NCBI RefSeq assembly: GCF_000003855.2 | Contig: NW_003101681.1 | Location: 5,739,707 to 5,803,706, forward strand | Source of the DNA: Blastomyces gilchristii SLH14081 | Taxonomy: Eukaryota > Ascomycota > Eurotiomycetes > Onygenales > Ajellomycetaceae | DNA length: 64,000 nucleotides | Reading direction: 5' to 3' | Part shown: in pieces, positions 48,804 to 59,381 of the stretch | Layout: every line of letters starts with the position of its first letter | Position numbering within the stretch: the stretch's first letter is position 1 | Translations under genes and position numbers: made by a program | Notes under the pieces: model-generated | Told to the model about the DNA's origin: nothing | The model's database searches: none | The model's input: only the letters and a program-made list of their open reading frames with translations

Positions 48804-50060
48804 TCACGAGCCCCCCGACTTCGCTTTGATCTCCTCCATCTGCGTCAGAATCACCTCCAACTCCCGCTCCCGCTCCTTCACCCTCCCGTTATCCTTATCC
48901 TTATCACCTCCCTCCTTCAATCTCTCAATCTCCTCCCTAATCTCCGTACTGTTTTTCCTCAACTCAAAATACCTCAAATACTCCCCCTTATCCCCGCCGA
49001 AACACACCCCGTACCCCTCACAATAACAAGTATACTCATCCGGACAATACTCCTCCACCCGCCCAAACACATACTGCCACAGATACTCCCACACCCGCCC
49101 GCTCAGCCGGTCATCCAGCGCCGTCGCCAACAACCAATTCCGAAACTCCACATAGCGCTCGCGCGGCACGGAGCGGATCCGGTCGGCGCTCACGGCAAAC
49201 TGGCCGCAGCAGGGCTGCGAGAGGACGCGGGGGATGGGCGTTGTGGGGAACAGTTCGGTCCACGCTTGGCCCATCACGGCGGATTCGGGGATGTTTAGGA
49301 TGTCGTCTTGGCTTTGGGTTTCGCCCGTGTCGCTGGCGCTGGCGCTTTGACCCGCCGTCGTCGTTTTGGTGGTGCCTTGGTCGGTTGGGATGGTGGGGTG
49401 GATGTGGTCCGGGCAGCCCGGGTTGTGGTGGCAGCGCAGGTTCATGTAGCCGTCGCGCAGGACCTTGGCGCTGCGGAGGCGTTGGACGGCTTGTGCGGAA
49501 GAGGAGGAGGAGAGAAAGTCGTTGTTGTGCCATGTGATGGCGTGGGCGTGCATGAAGATTGAGATGTCTGGGAGGGCGTGGTAGGTGTCTATTATGTAGG
49601 TTAGGTAGACCATGGCTTCGTGGCCCTTGTTGGCGGGGACGGTGAGGTAGGGGAATATGGTGGGGGTGGTGTTGTTTAGGGTGGTGGGATTGTCGACGAC
49701 ATAGATTGCGGTTGTGAGGGTGGGGTCTGCGGAGGAGAGGCTGGAGGCCCAAGTCGTGTCTTCTTCGAGCAGGGAGGCGATTACGAGGGTACGGGTGAGG
49801 TTGTGAGGCGTGGACGGTTCATCTTGAAGCCGTTTGGGGTCGGAGCTGGACGCTGGAGGAGGAGGAGGAGGAGGCGGAGGAGGGCGAGGTGGTGAAGAGG
49901 TAAGTTTCGGACTCTGTACAGACGAAGCCGGATAGGATGTATTTGGCGCGTGGAAGGAAAAAGGACCCTGGCTGCGATAGTAGAAGGCCAGCAGCAGGAG
50001 GAGGACGATGGCCAGCGTAAGGCTGACCAGCTGCCTGCGATTGGGATATGTGCATTGCAT
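48804..50060 (-). CDS. DUF3431 family type II membrane protein
   Basis: Single-exon gene of 418 residues. I take the ATG at 50060 (MQCTYPNRRQLVSL); five codons upstream the frame only offers GTG. Residues ~12-27 (LTLAIVLLLLLAFYY) form a signal anchor, followed by a Ser/Pro-rich stalk, so the catalytic-looking part should face the Golgi/ER lumen or outside. Conserved DUF3431 blocks: VIASLLEEDTTWASSL, VPANKGHEAMVYLTYIID, ISIFMHAH then TWHNNDFLS, GYMNLRCHHNPGCPDHI, SQPCCGQFAVSADRIRS, WLLATALDDRLSGRVWEYL and a Cys-rich CPDEYTCYCEGYGVCFGG. The fold is often compared with glycosyltransferases, but no activity is established. The C-terminus is a charged coiled-coil-like tail. Confidence 0.92.
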   Translation of the reverse strand: MQCTYPNRRQLVSLTLAIVLLLLLAFYYRSQGPFSFHAPNTSYPASSVQSPKLTSSPPRPPPPPPPPPPASSSDPKRLQDEPSTPHNLTRTLVIASLLEEDTTWASSLSSADPTLTTAIYVVDNPTTLNNTTPTIFPYLTVPANKGHEAMVYLTYIIDTYHALPDISIFMHAHAITWHNNDFLSSSSSAQAVQRLRSAKVLRDGYMNLRCHHNPGCPDHIHPTIPTDQGTTKTTTAGQSASASDTGETQSQDDILNIPESAVMGQAWTELFPTTPIPRVLSQPCCGQFAVSADRIRSVPRERYVEFRNWLLATALDDRLSGRVWEYLWQYVFGRVEEYCPDEYTCYCEGYGVCFGGDKGEYLRYFELRKNSTEIREEIERLKEGGDKDKDNGRVKERERELEVILTQMEEIKAKSGGS

Positions 50061-52346
50061 TGTGCAATGCCTCACTCACTCATGGTTGTATTGGGGGGAG
50101 GGAGGGGAGTGGTCAGGCCATAGCGGTAACTAGGTGATGAACTAATAGACAGAACAATGAGATGAAAAAAGGCCGTCAAAACACAAGCTTTGATGAAGCT
50201 GATGGGATGAGTCGTTGTCTCTCGCAACCGCCATTTTGTGTTTTGCCTCTTCTAACCGGCTGAATTGCCCTCTTCCACCTGCAGATCATGGGTTAGCCCT
50301 GGCTCCAGCTGTTCGGGTTTGGCACGGAAATCCGAGTGATGATAGCAAGGGGGAGGAAATGATGTTTATGCGAGGAGTTAACAACAATGCTTATGCCAGT
50401 AATATCCTTATTTTTCTTGATGCGTTTTGCTCTGGTGTCAGCTTCTACTGTTCGCAGTCCTACAGGCTACTTAACGCCGTTCCAGTCTTCTGTTTCTGAT
50501 ATACTTGAATAGCTATGAGAAATACATCAGGTAAAGCCTTCGTACACACATACATAAGCATTAGATGTATACTGGTGTCTCATCTGAAGCCTCATTCTTC
50601 CCCCCGCACTGTAGTCTGTGCCACACAACAAGCGCCCGCGCCTCAATGCGGCCTGAAACAATCGCCCACCTAGTTACACAGTAAGTTAGTTAAGTTACGC
50701 CTTATTACCAATGCGGCCGTGAAGGAACGCCAATTCACTTTTTTCATTTTTACGCCATGGTGAACACAAATATTTATCTTGTTGTCAGCCCAGTAAGGTG
50801 CAAAGCCTCATGATGATCACTGCCAGTCATTAATTCACACCAGCCAACAGTCAAACAATCCAACTGTCTGGCGCTTAGAACCCTGCATCTGATTGGCTTG
50901 TCAGCGGCGAATTTTGTTTGTTTCTCGAGCGCCAACTTTCTCCAGCTCCGATTGGCTGCCCCTGAAGAATTGCCCCTGTCAGAACGCGCGGGAACCGGTG
51001 GATGAACCATGGTTCCTAATCTCAGTAGCCACCACATGGGCCAATAATGAAGCGATGGTTTGGGAAGGAGTGGGGCCAAGCGGCGGCTAAAAGAGTTTAT
51101 TCTTTTCCAAACATTGTTTCTTGTTGTTTGCAACTTGGCCGCGCGCGTTTGGGATTTGGTATTATTGGGATACAATGAAACACTGGAGAGCGACGCTGAG
51201 AAGGACGATGTTGTGTTCTTATTCTGTGAAATACGGAGTTGAAATCTGTCAACTTCGTATGTATCAAGAGTTCATCGTCTACTTGGCGCATGGGTGGGTT
51301 GCAGTGTTATGCAATTATGTTGGTTACCTCTCGCGTTGGTTTAGTCTACCAACAAATTCTCTCTGTTATCACAACTCTGCGGATGGAGAGTCCAGGACAA
51401 ATATAGAGACGGCCGTCAGCCTTTGCTATGTTGATCAATTGATAATGATCCTTCAACTCTCCCTATCGTGCAAAAAAAATCAGCCCCAAAATTTACGAAA
51501 CCCATTGAGTAATGACGACTTAGCGACTGGCAGCCTTTCTCGGCGTGCCTATGATAAGGCAGTCGGCCAGTGTGCCAGTGCCTTAACTTGTCTTGAGCCC
51601 GATTCCGACGGGAGTTTGAAGGGGCCAGAGGTTCTATCCTTGATGTTCGATTGGATGGCGGTGGGGTGGGGTTGGTATGGGGCGGGACAGATACTAACTG
51701 GATCCTGAAGGAAATAGATCAGGGGTGGTTTGTTTTAATATTCATTTTATCTGAAAATATCTGCCGTGAAAAGTTCGAATCGAACTGATTATCATAGTTA
51801 ACTACTAGGCGGGAATTGATAATAAACAATGATGTAAAAAGGATGTGCATCTTCTCACCGTTTCACTATGGGGTATTTCTCTAGGTTTCGACTAGAGTAG
51901 GTAACTAACTATAAACTATCCAGCCATTTTTCTTCTAGATAATCTTCAGGCACAGGATAGTAAGATAGAGAGAAAACAGATGCATCCGCTCTCGCTAACT
52001 CCAAAAACTGTGTGGTCTGGGCGTGTTTCTGTTGTTGGCTTGCTTATCTTTCTGCGATGCGTCCACTGAAGCCCTGAATCTTTCGCCTGATTCTGTTTCT
52101 CTTCGTCTCTTCCATTCTCATTCTTCTTTTCTTCTTGATTCCCGCTGTGACACGGCAGTAAATTCCCTTGTTTCCCCAGTAATTGATATCCAATCCCGCC
52201 ATCTGCTGTATGTGTCACTATCCTTGTGTTCCCTCCTTGCTATCTAATAGCGGAGTTGTCACACACTCCAACTCCGATCTGCGCGGGATAACATAAAAAG
52301 AAACAAGAAAACAGGGAACGAAAAAGTCCGTCCTTAGATCATCGAC
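50061..52346. other. Intergenic region
   Basis: Divergent promoter space between the DUF3431 gene (-) and the cysteine-rich protein gene (+). Several open stretches (for example 51121-51708) lack an ATG start, domains or splice structure. Nothing else recognised. Confidence 0.55.
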
Positions 52347-53730
52347 ATGAGACGGATCCCCTTCTACTCCTCATCGTGCTTCTCTTTCCTCCACGCGGGG
52401 CTCCTAACCGCCTGTCTCTCTCCGCTCCTCTTCTCCAACCCCGTCCATGCGGCCAGCAGGAAGTGCTACCTCCCCAATGGCGATGTTGAAGAGGGTGACG
52501 CGCCTTGCTTCCCGCAGAACCCTGAATCCGCCTGCTGCGGCGGGAGCGAATATGTCTGCGCGACAAATAATATGTGCGCCCACTACAAAGGCGGCTACTA
52601 TGTCATAGGCAGCTGTACAGATCCCACGTGGAACAATCCCGCGTGTCCTGGATATTGTTTCTTCCGTCCGTTCCTCCCGTTACCTCCTCCATATATCCAT
52701 GTATATATATATATGGATATATAGATATGGATATAATATACATACATATCATCCTAAACTAATGTATATAAAACAGGCGACCACATCCACAACTCCGTCT
52801 ACCGCTGCACAGACGATACATACTGCTGCCTCGACGGCCCAGAATGTAACTGCACCACCAACGCCAACACGCAAAAAATCTTTGACTTCCTCCCCTCCTA
52901 TTCGTCCCTCGTCGGCTCCTCTGTCTCTCTCAACACCGCGGCTCAGACTACATCCCTATTCACCCCACCCGGCGCAACCCCGCCGCCAACAACGTCAACA
53001 TCAGCGACTTCATCGGCCGAATCCACTGAATCGACCGCATCGACAACTACTACGGGCACGGAATCCAAATTCACTACTCCGACTAGATTAAGTTCAGGGT
53101 CTGGGACATCAGGGGTAAACCCTACTGGTGCCGTAGAGGGGGCTGCGGGCGGACCCACTCCCGCGCCGGAATTACCTATGAACCAATATAATGATAACGA
53201 TATTGGTATGAAGATTGGGCTGGGCGTGGGTATTCCACTGGGAGTTATCGCAGTGCTTCTTGCTGCATTGGTATATCGCTTGTGGAAAAGGGGCGCTGGT
53301 GGGAATGTCAATGCTGGCCCTGGTTCTGTCCCTGGCGGTGCGGGATCTGGGTATGCTTCTGGATATACTTCAGACGCTGGTGCTGCCGCTGGCGCTGGCG
53401 GTATCGCTGGTTTCTTCAGTCGGATGTGGCGAAAGGACGACGTACGTATTTTTTGCGATAGTTACCTCTCTCTCGTTTCTAATTTCCCTTCTTTCACTCG
53501 ATGCATCGCACATCGACAGGTTTCAACCTAGCTAAGAATACATAACGTAATATGTATAGCCAACAAGCCGCATTCCCATGCTCGCAAATACACCAGCAGC
53601 AGCCGAAGTGCCGGATACGTCCATGAACCAACCTATGAACGGCCACGGGTTCTCTCTAGCGTACGCCCACTATAAACCAGACGAGATAGCTATGTCGCAG
53701 ACGCCCCGGCCCGTTCATGAGGTCCCTTGA
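52347..53730 (+). CDS. Cysteine-rich secreted/single-pass membrane protein, three exons
   Basis: Exons 52347-52656, 52777-53441 and 53560-53730 join to 381 residues. Intron 1 starts GTTTCT (weak donor) and ends AAACAG with CTAAACTAAT upstream; the split codon restores TGC (Cys), giving CPGYCDHIHNSVYRC. Intron 2 is GTACGT ... TATAG, phase 0. Residues 1-36 look like a signal peptide (ending PVHAA). The N-terminal ectodomain has regularly spaced Cys (CYLPNGD, PCFPQN, SACCGGSEYVC, NNMC, GSCTDPTWNNPACPGYC, CCLDGPECNC), a pattern seen in many uncharacterised ascomycete surface proteins. A Ser/Thr-rich stalk precedes a membrane helix (about 251-273, LGVGIPLGVIAVLLAALVY) and a glycine-rich cytoplasmic tail ending in a phase-0 final exon with 57 codons. 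A wall-sensor-like architecture, function unknown. Confidence 0.82.
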
Positions 53731-54160
53731 TGGTGCATTTCATTTTATTTTGTGATCGTGTTGAGATTTTTTTTTTTTTTTCTGGGGTGTATTATTAGAG
53801 GGATAAATAACTTTGAAATTTAAGAGTGGTTGGAATTGGTTTAAGCTAAACAAACCCCTGTGTTTTTCTACGCTGAAACAGCATGGTTGAGCGAGCTACT
53901 TCTCTTGTGAAGGAAAAAAAACATATATGTCGTCACTGTGATTCTATGCTTCCACCCACCCATTTTTCTTTTTCTTTTCTTTTCTTCCTATTTTCAATCT
54001 TCCTCATTCCCTTCTTCCCCGCTTTATCTCTGTGCAACAACAACAACAGCGGTAGCTGCACAGGAAGTGGAAACTCCGAATCCGCCGATTTAACAGATGC
54101 ATATATACCAACGGGGATACCCACAGTTGGGCCTACCCGCTGTTATTTTTAGATATTGTT

Positions 54161-54192
<32 letters not shown>

Positions 54193-55044
54193 CTTTCGTC
54201 GTAGTTGAATTGCCGCGGCGAATGGAGGCGATCGATCATTTGTACTACGCGACGTACTATACATACTCATTCATCACTTCCTCTTTCCAGAGATTTTTTT
54301 TTGAAGTTCGAGTCCTTAGTTACCCTTCAATTGATAATTGCTCCTATAGCCTTTCCTATGACTTCTTTACCTTGCTTTTATCTGTTATATTTCCTCTAGT
54401 TTCTGGGAACTGTGCTGAATTTCCCAAGGAATTTCTCTCTCGATGTATGGTTTCTAGTGAGGCGGACGGATGCAGTGGTGCGGTTGAATGCCGCTCCTGG
54501 AGGAAACCCTTGCACTGCGTATTAAAATATCCCAACATTTGAAGACACACAGCTAGGCGGTAGGATTTTAATTCTACACCATGGTATGAAGTTGGTTCAT
54601 TGTCGCATGACCTCATTTGGTCGGTCAGGAGTGAAATTAACCTTAGAATACGTGTATGGAGTACATGTGCACATTTTATCTGATGCATCTTAGAGACGCC
54701 ATGATTAAAATTAGGAATTGGTTCAAAATATTAAGTAGATCTATCTATATATACCACGCCCTCCCGAGATGATACATGAAGCTTTGGTTATTTCGTTTCC
54801 GCTCATAACTTGACCCATCCTCCTTTCTTATCCTTCTAAGGCTCTACTCCTTTTTTGCCTTTACTGACAAATATAAGGAAGTAAAAGAATTATACGAGTA
54901 GCAATTTGGCTAAAGGGGAGCAGGAACAGATCTATTAAGTCGTTCCTATTAACTCGTTTTTAGCCACAAACGGTGTGTGAGATGAAAAAAATAAAAAAAG
55001 GAGAAAAGAACTCGAAAGCCAAAGTATGAGCGAACTTTTCCTAG
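53731..55044. other. Intergenic region with homopolymer runs
   Basis: Two T runs (about 53767-53781; 54163-54192, 30 T). An open stretch at 53883-54152 begins with ATG but reads mainly hydrophobic low complexity from a TTTTC-rich tract; not accepted as a gene. Confidence 0.55.
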
Positions 55045-56514
55045 TTAGGAATTGTTATTAACCCCACGTATTGTACGCTGATCATCATCGTTGTCGTCGC
55101 CATGTAGTTGAAAGTCATCTTCAATGAATAAATGAGCTACATCTGCATCGCTCGGCAGGGGCATGGGCGTGGCGCCGCCTCTCGGGGTAATAGAGCTGCG
55201 AGATGTGGTTCGGTCAGTACTGCTACGCTGCAGTATGGTCACGGCGCCGTGTCTTGGGGTATTTGAGCTGTGAGATGGGGTTCCGGCGGCATTGATACCC
55301 TGTAGTATGGCCACGGCGCTGCGTCTCAGGGTGTCAGGACCACAAGATGGTGTTCTGGTAGTATTACTATGCTGCAGAATGGTCACAGTGCCTACTATCG
55401 GGGTATTAGGGCCACGAGATGGGGTTCCGGCAGTATTACTACGCTGCAGTATGGCCATGGTGCCGCCTCTTGGGGCATTTGAGCCGCGAGATGGGGTTCC
55501 GGCAGTATTGCTACGCTGCAGAATGGTCACAGCGCCTCCTCTTGGGGTATTGGAGTCACGAGATGGGGTTCTGGCAGTATTTCTACGCTGCAGTATGGTC
55601 ATGGAGCTGCCTCTTGGGGTATCTGAGCCGCGAGATGGGGTTCCGGCAGTATTGCTACGCTGCAGAATGGTCACAGCGCCTCCTCTCAGGGTATTAGAGC
55701 CATGAGTTGGGGTTCCGGTAGCATTGATACGCTGGAGCATGGTCACGGCATCACCTCTCGAGATATTTGACTCGCGAGATGGGGTTCCAGCAGCATCATC
55801 AGACCGTGTGTTGCCATCGTTGCTTCCAGGTGATGCGATGCATCGGAGGGCATACCGGAAGATCTCTTTAGGTTCATCATCGGAAAGGAAATACGTTGTA
55901 TATTCTTTCTCAAAGTCTTCGGTTCCCTCGGCTTGCACCTTACGCTCTGGCCAGTTTTTCACTTTGACGAGAGCTGCAATGTGGAGTTTGGCAAGTTGGG
56001 ATAGCCAAAACTGGTTGGCCTGTTCGAACTCTTTTTTAAAAGTTAGTCTTTCGCTGAAGTTGTCACTTTCCTCATCAGCGAAGGGTTTATCCCTCAGGAT
56101 TGCTTCGTATCTATCCTGGTTATTTCCTTCATATCAAAAGTTAATATATAATAGTGAGATGAATAAGCATGAATAAAGGTAAACACTCTTACCAGCTTTG
56201 TCAGAGTTGAGTCTGAATTTGAGAACACGGTTCAAGAAGTCATTCAGAGAGAAATTCTCAAAGCGCTCCAAGTCTGTTGCAGCGTGGAGCTTTGAATGGA
56301 GGTACTGCACAGTTTCAACGAATTTATTGCCGGCAGGGGTGACAACTTGTAGGTCTTCCGCCTTGGCCCCAAGAACGCACACACGAACATCCGCGAACAG
56401 GTTTTCGAGGAACCGGTGGCTTTCGAAGTAGGGAGGTTTCGTTGTTTTGTCGAATTCAGATGCATTCCTAAGAGGAGGTGGCGGCTTTAAATGTGGCGAA
56501 GATGGCGTATACAT
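55045..56514 (-). CDS. Unrecognised protein with nine 24-residue tandem repeats
   Basis: Two exons: 56514-56193 and 56126-55045. The intron starts GTAAGA and ends ATATGAAG; the split codon gives Gly (SDKAGNNQDRYEAIL), total 467 residues. The N-terminal ~225 residues are globular-looking and unlike anything I recognise (HRFLENLFADVRVCVLGAKA, VVTPAGNKFVETVQYLHSKL, FKKEFEQANQFWLSQLAKLH). The middle, encoded by about 55146-55793, is nine tandem 24-residue units of the type TAGTPSRGSNTPRGG followed by AVTILQRSN; the last is degenerate. The end is acidic (DDFQLHGDDNDDDQR). TPSRG/TPRGG units look like phosphorylatable, disordered sequence. Repeat units differ by single substitutions, suggesting recent expansion. 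No signal peptide or membrane helix. Possibly lineage-specific. Confidence 0.72.
55146..55793 (-). repeat. 72-bp coding minisatellite, about nine units
   Basis: Tandem 72-bp units inside the gene above, in frame. A typical plus-strand unit contains GAGATGGGGTTCCGGCAGTA and CTACGCTGCAGTATGGTCA. Unit number is likely to vary between strains. Confidence 0.9.
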
Positions 56515-58965
56515 GGGGAAAACTGAAAGAGAGAAAATTGGGGACGAAATGGAACAGGTTGGATCCGAAGATATTTTGCACTCACCAGGAGATATTGTGA
56601 ACGAAAAGCAAGCAAGTCGATTGATTATACACGCCGGGCTGATTCATCTCGGAGTGACAACATTCCAAGAAGAAAAGAGAGGAAAGCATAAGAGAAATGA
56701 ATTCGTGCGTATCTTATATCCTCCTATTGCAGAGAAAAATGTGGTGAAATGATCAGGAATACTCCGCATCACGGCCTGGAGCGAAAGTTCAAAAGCTGAA
56801 GGACAACAGGATACTCCTGGTATTCACCGTGGTGCGTAAATCTTGAGAATTCCAACTCCTCTCGCATGTTTTCGGGCGGTGAAATCAGAGTAATGGAGAG
56901 TAATATTCCCCCACCGAGTGGAATTATCCAGAATCGTAGTGACACTGGGTTTCCATATGCGACGAAGGCCATTGGCGGTTGGATTTGTGACGGGAACTCT
57001 TTACGGGTTGAAGTTGGCGGGACGATAGAGAGCTAAAGCACCTTTCTCTCAGGCATAACCCGCAAGTTCCCGATCTTCGAATATCTTTCAAAGGTATATA
57101 TAGATAAGTACTCCGTAGAATTAGTGGAATGATCCATGAGAGATGGAAAACCAGTCGGGAAATTTTAGTAGGGAGGAAACAGGGCGCAAGCCGAACGCTT
57201 CGACTTCTCCATTTCAACAACAGAGAAGAAAGAAAGGATTTTGTTTCTTCTGTAGCCCAACATACAACGGCTACGCACGTAAATTGCTTTTCTGTCATCG
57301 AACAATGAATCCTGTTTGGTTGCAAAGATAGAACTCCTGTGCTGCGCCAAAAGTGTGAAAGTTTCTCGAAAAATTTGCTGTGGCACCGCCAATCTGAGTT
57401 GCGAAGAAAGATTCAAACTTGCAACGCTGTCCTCCGTACCTGGAAGAGAATGTAGAATCCCGCTACCCGTCTGGTCACGATGAAAAGGACATCTGCACTG
57501 CAGTCGGGTTACTCGCATGGAGAGTCCGAATTCCTGGCATGATCCTAAGGATAGCGCTATTCATCATCACCACGCCCTTCACACATTTATGTAATGCCAG
57601 TTCCTGTGTGTAAATTCCTTCATAACCGCTTTGGCTGGCGTTTCTCGATGACGCATGTTGTTTCTCCGGCACGATTTGACGATTGCGCACACCGGAACCG
57701 TGGTAGAGTCATTCCCTTCCATCTTCGACAGCCCTCATTCGCAGGCCTTGAGAAAACAGAAACACTGGGTTATGTGTGGATGTTTTCTTTGGAAAGAAGT
57801 GAGTGGCTTGTGCCAACATGACAAACATCGAACCTAAATCCGCATATTAGATCGACAAAGGGGCTCTTGGTGTGGACTGTAAAGGAAGAAAGTTCGTATT
57901 TCATTGTTTTCGTAGTCTCAGGCACACTGTTATCCGCCCATCTCTGCATCTTTGTGGCGTATCTGGACCAAATTGATAGTAGTGGGGAGAAGTCAACTGT
58001 GGAACGAAATAGTGGCTGCCCAACTTAGTTAACTAGCTTGGCATATATATTTTGGACAAGATCCATTCGTCAGGTAGCTCCACGAACTGTTGCGACGTTT
58101 ACATACGTACAGTCCCGTATATCACACAAGATCCATTCCCATTCCAAGTCCTGACAATGGTCGTCGTTGGTGATGCTGCTTTTTGCTCAGGGATGACGAC
58201 ATCACGTGATTATTTTTCCACTTTTGGATGCTGGCTCAAGGGCACCATGTGTCTCGCAGGCCAGGAGTTTAGCAAATGCTCAACAAGGTGGTGCTTCATT
58301 TCCTGAGTTGCTGGCTAGCTGCGTGCCAACCCATTGTTGAACTTCAGCTGCAGGAGCATGATATCTACTACTACTGTGTCACCCGAATTTGATATTCAGG
58401 GTGCCTACAGTTGCACTTATATACTTCCACAGCTACAAGTACCAAGCGACCTTGCCTTTCTCATTCAGCCGGCCCAATGAAGGGAACAAGCGAATTTAAC
58501 AGGGGCTATATCGCCCATTTGAGTGGGTATAAGGATGGATCTACCAGAATACGTTGAACTTTTAACTTCAGATTAAGTCTTAGTCATATTCGTGATGGGT
58601 TTGGCGCTCTTCCGCGAAGCCTAAAGATGGAGTGACGCCTATATATTTTGTTGTCCGCTGATAGGCTAATAATGTACCCAGTTCTTACACCTAGAGGTGT
58701 TTTGGGAAAATACTCCCTTGGAGAGACTGCCTTAGCGTGTCACGATCGTGACAAGCCAGGTCATCGTGGGTGAAAACCATTTTCTACCTGAGGTTAAGCC
58801 TCATAGTTGAGTTGAAAATCAGGGATAATGTCCAGAAGTCTGAGGGTCCAAGCTGAAAATTTGGACGATGCGACAAATAGCTATCGTATAGTTATGCCTT
58901 TCGAGACCTGCAAAAAATATTGATATTCATAATCACGACATCTACCAAGCAGGCTCATTCAATAT
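56515..58965. other. Intergenic region
   Basis: Normal composition. Open stretches on both strands (for example 56447-56752 +, 56924-57325 -) overlap one another and have no domain. No gene, tRNA or repeat that I can support. Confidence 0.5.
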
Positions 58966-59047
58966 TGTTGGGGGTCCCGCGGTTGATCGGCCCTTCTACC
59001 AGCAGTGCGCTGGTGGTGATTGAGCTCTTTTGTCCCAGTAGCCTACA
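58966..59047 (+). repeat. 5' LTR of TRIM
   Basis: 82 bp. Differs from the 3' LTR by three transitions (two at CpG, one at CpC). Confidence 0.93.
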
Positions 59048-59060
59048 GGTTATGAGCCTG
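59048..59060 (+). other. Primer binding site of TRIM
   Basis: GGTTATGAGCCTG immediately after the 5' LTR, complementary to the initiator tRNA-Met anticodon arm; the same core as in the Copia element at 43180-43192. Confidence 0.7.
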
Positions 59061-59294
59061 GTAAGTGTGAGCCCTGCTGTGATCAACATGCATGAGTTCA
59101 ATCCCAGAATGGACTTAAAAATTCCAAACAAATACCCTGGACATTTAACAGTGTCAAGAGACATCCTAGGAGTGTGCCCTAGAAGTCCCTTGAGCCCTAG
59201 GACTGAGTCCACTGAGAGGAGCCACTATGAGGAGCCACTGAAGGGAGCCACTGAGAGGAGTACTGTACTTTGTGATAGCTGGTCTGAGGGGGGG

Positions 59295-59376
59295 TGTTGG
59301 GGGTCCTGTGGTTGATCGGCCCTTCTACCAGCAGTGCGCTGGTGGTGATTGAGCTCTTTTGCCCCAGTAGCCTACA
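59295..59376 (+). repeat. 3' LTR of TRIM
   Basis: 82 bp, preceded by GGTCTGAGGGGGGG (polypurine tract) and followed by AATAT. Confidence 0.93.
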
Positions 59377-59381
59377 AATAT

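Larger units (their letters stand above)
58966..59376 (+). mobile_element. Complete TRIM (miniature LTR retrotransposon), 411 bp
   Basis: Two 82-bp LTRs (58966-59047 and 59295-59376), TGTTGGGGGTCC ... AGTAGCCTACA, 79/82 identical, flanked by an exact 5-bp duplication AATAT (58961-58965, 59377-59381). Directly after the 5' LTR is GGTTATGAGCCTGGT, a half-tRNA type primer site for initiator tRNA-Met, and directly before the 3' LTR is the purine tract GAGGGGGGG. The 247-bp interior has no ORF of note but contains repeats of GAGGAGCCACT near 59214-59260. It must be mobilised by another element. Related fragment at 37270-37350. Confidence 0.93.

Noticed and set aside
49111..49752. 213-codon Pro/His/Arg-rich frame antisense-shifted to the DUF3431 gene
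   Set aside because: It is an alternative frame of the GC-rich DUF3431 coding sequence.
51121..51708. 195-codon open stretch upstream of the cysteine-rich gene
   Set aside because: Begins with TTG rather than ATG, no domain, not supported by splice signals.
53883..54152. Small secreted protein gene
   Set aside because: Reads as low-complexity hydrophobic sequence from a TTTTC-rich tract between two poly-T runs; no conserved features or splice structure.
55146..55793. CRISPR-like or satellite array
   Set aside because: Units are directly adjacent 72-bp in-frame coding repeats without spacers in a fungal gene.
56447..57518. Open stretches on both strands upstream of the repeat-protein gene
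   Set aside because: Mutually overlapping, no domain, and the first overlaps the real exon antisense.
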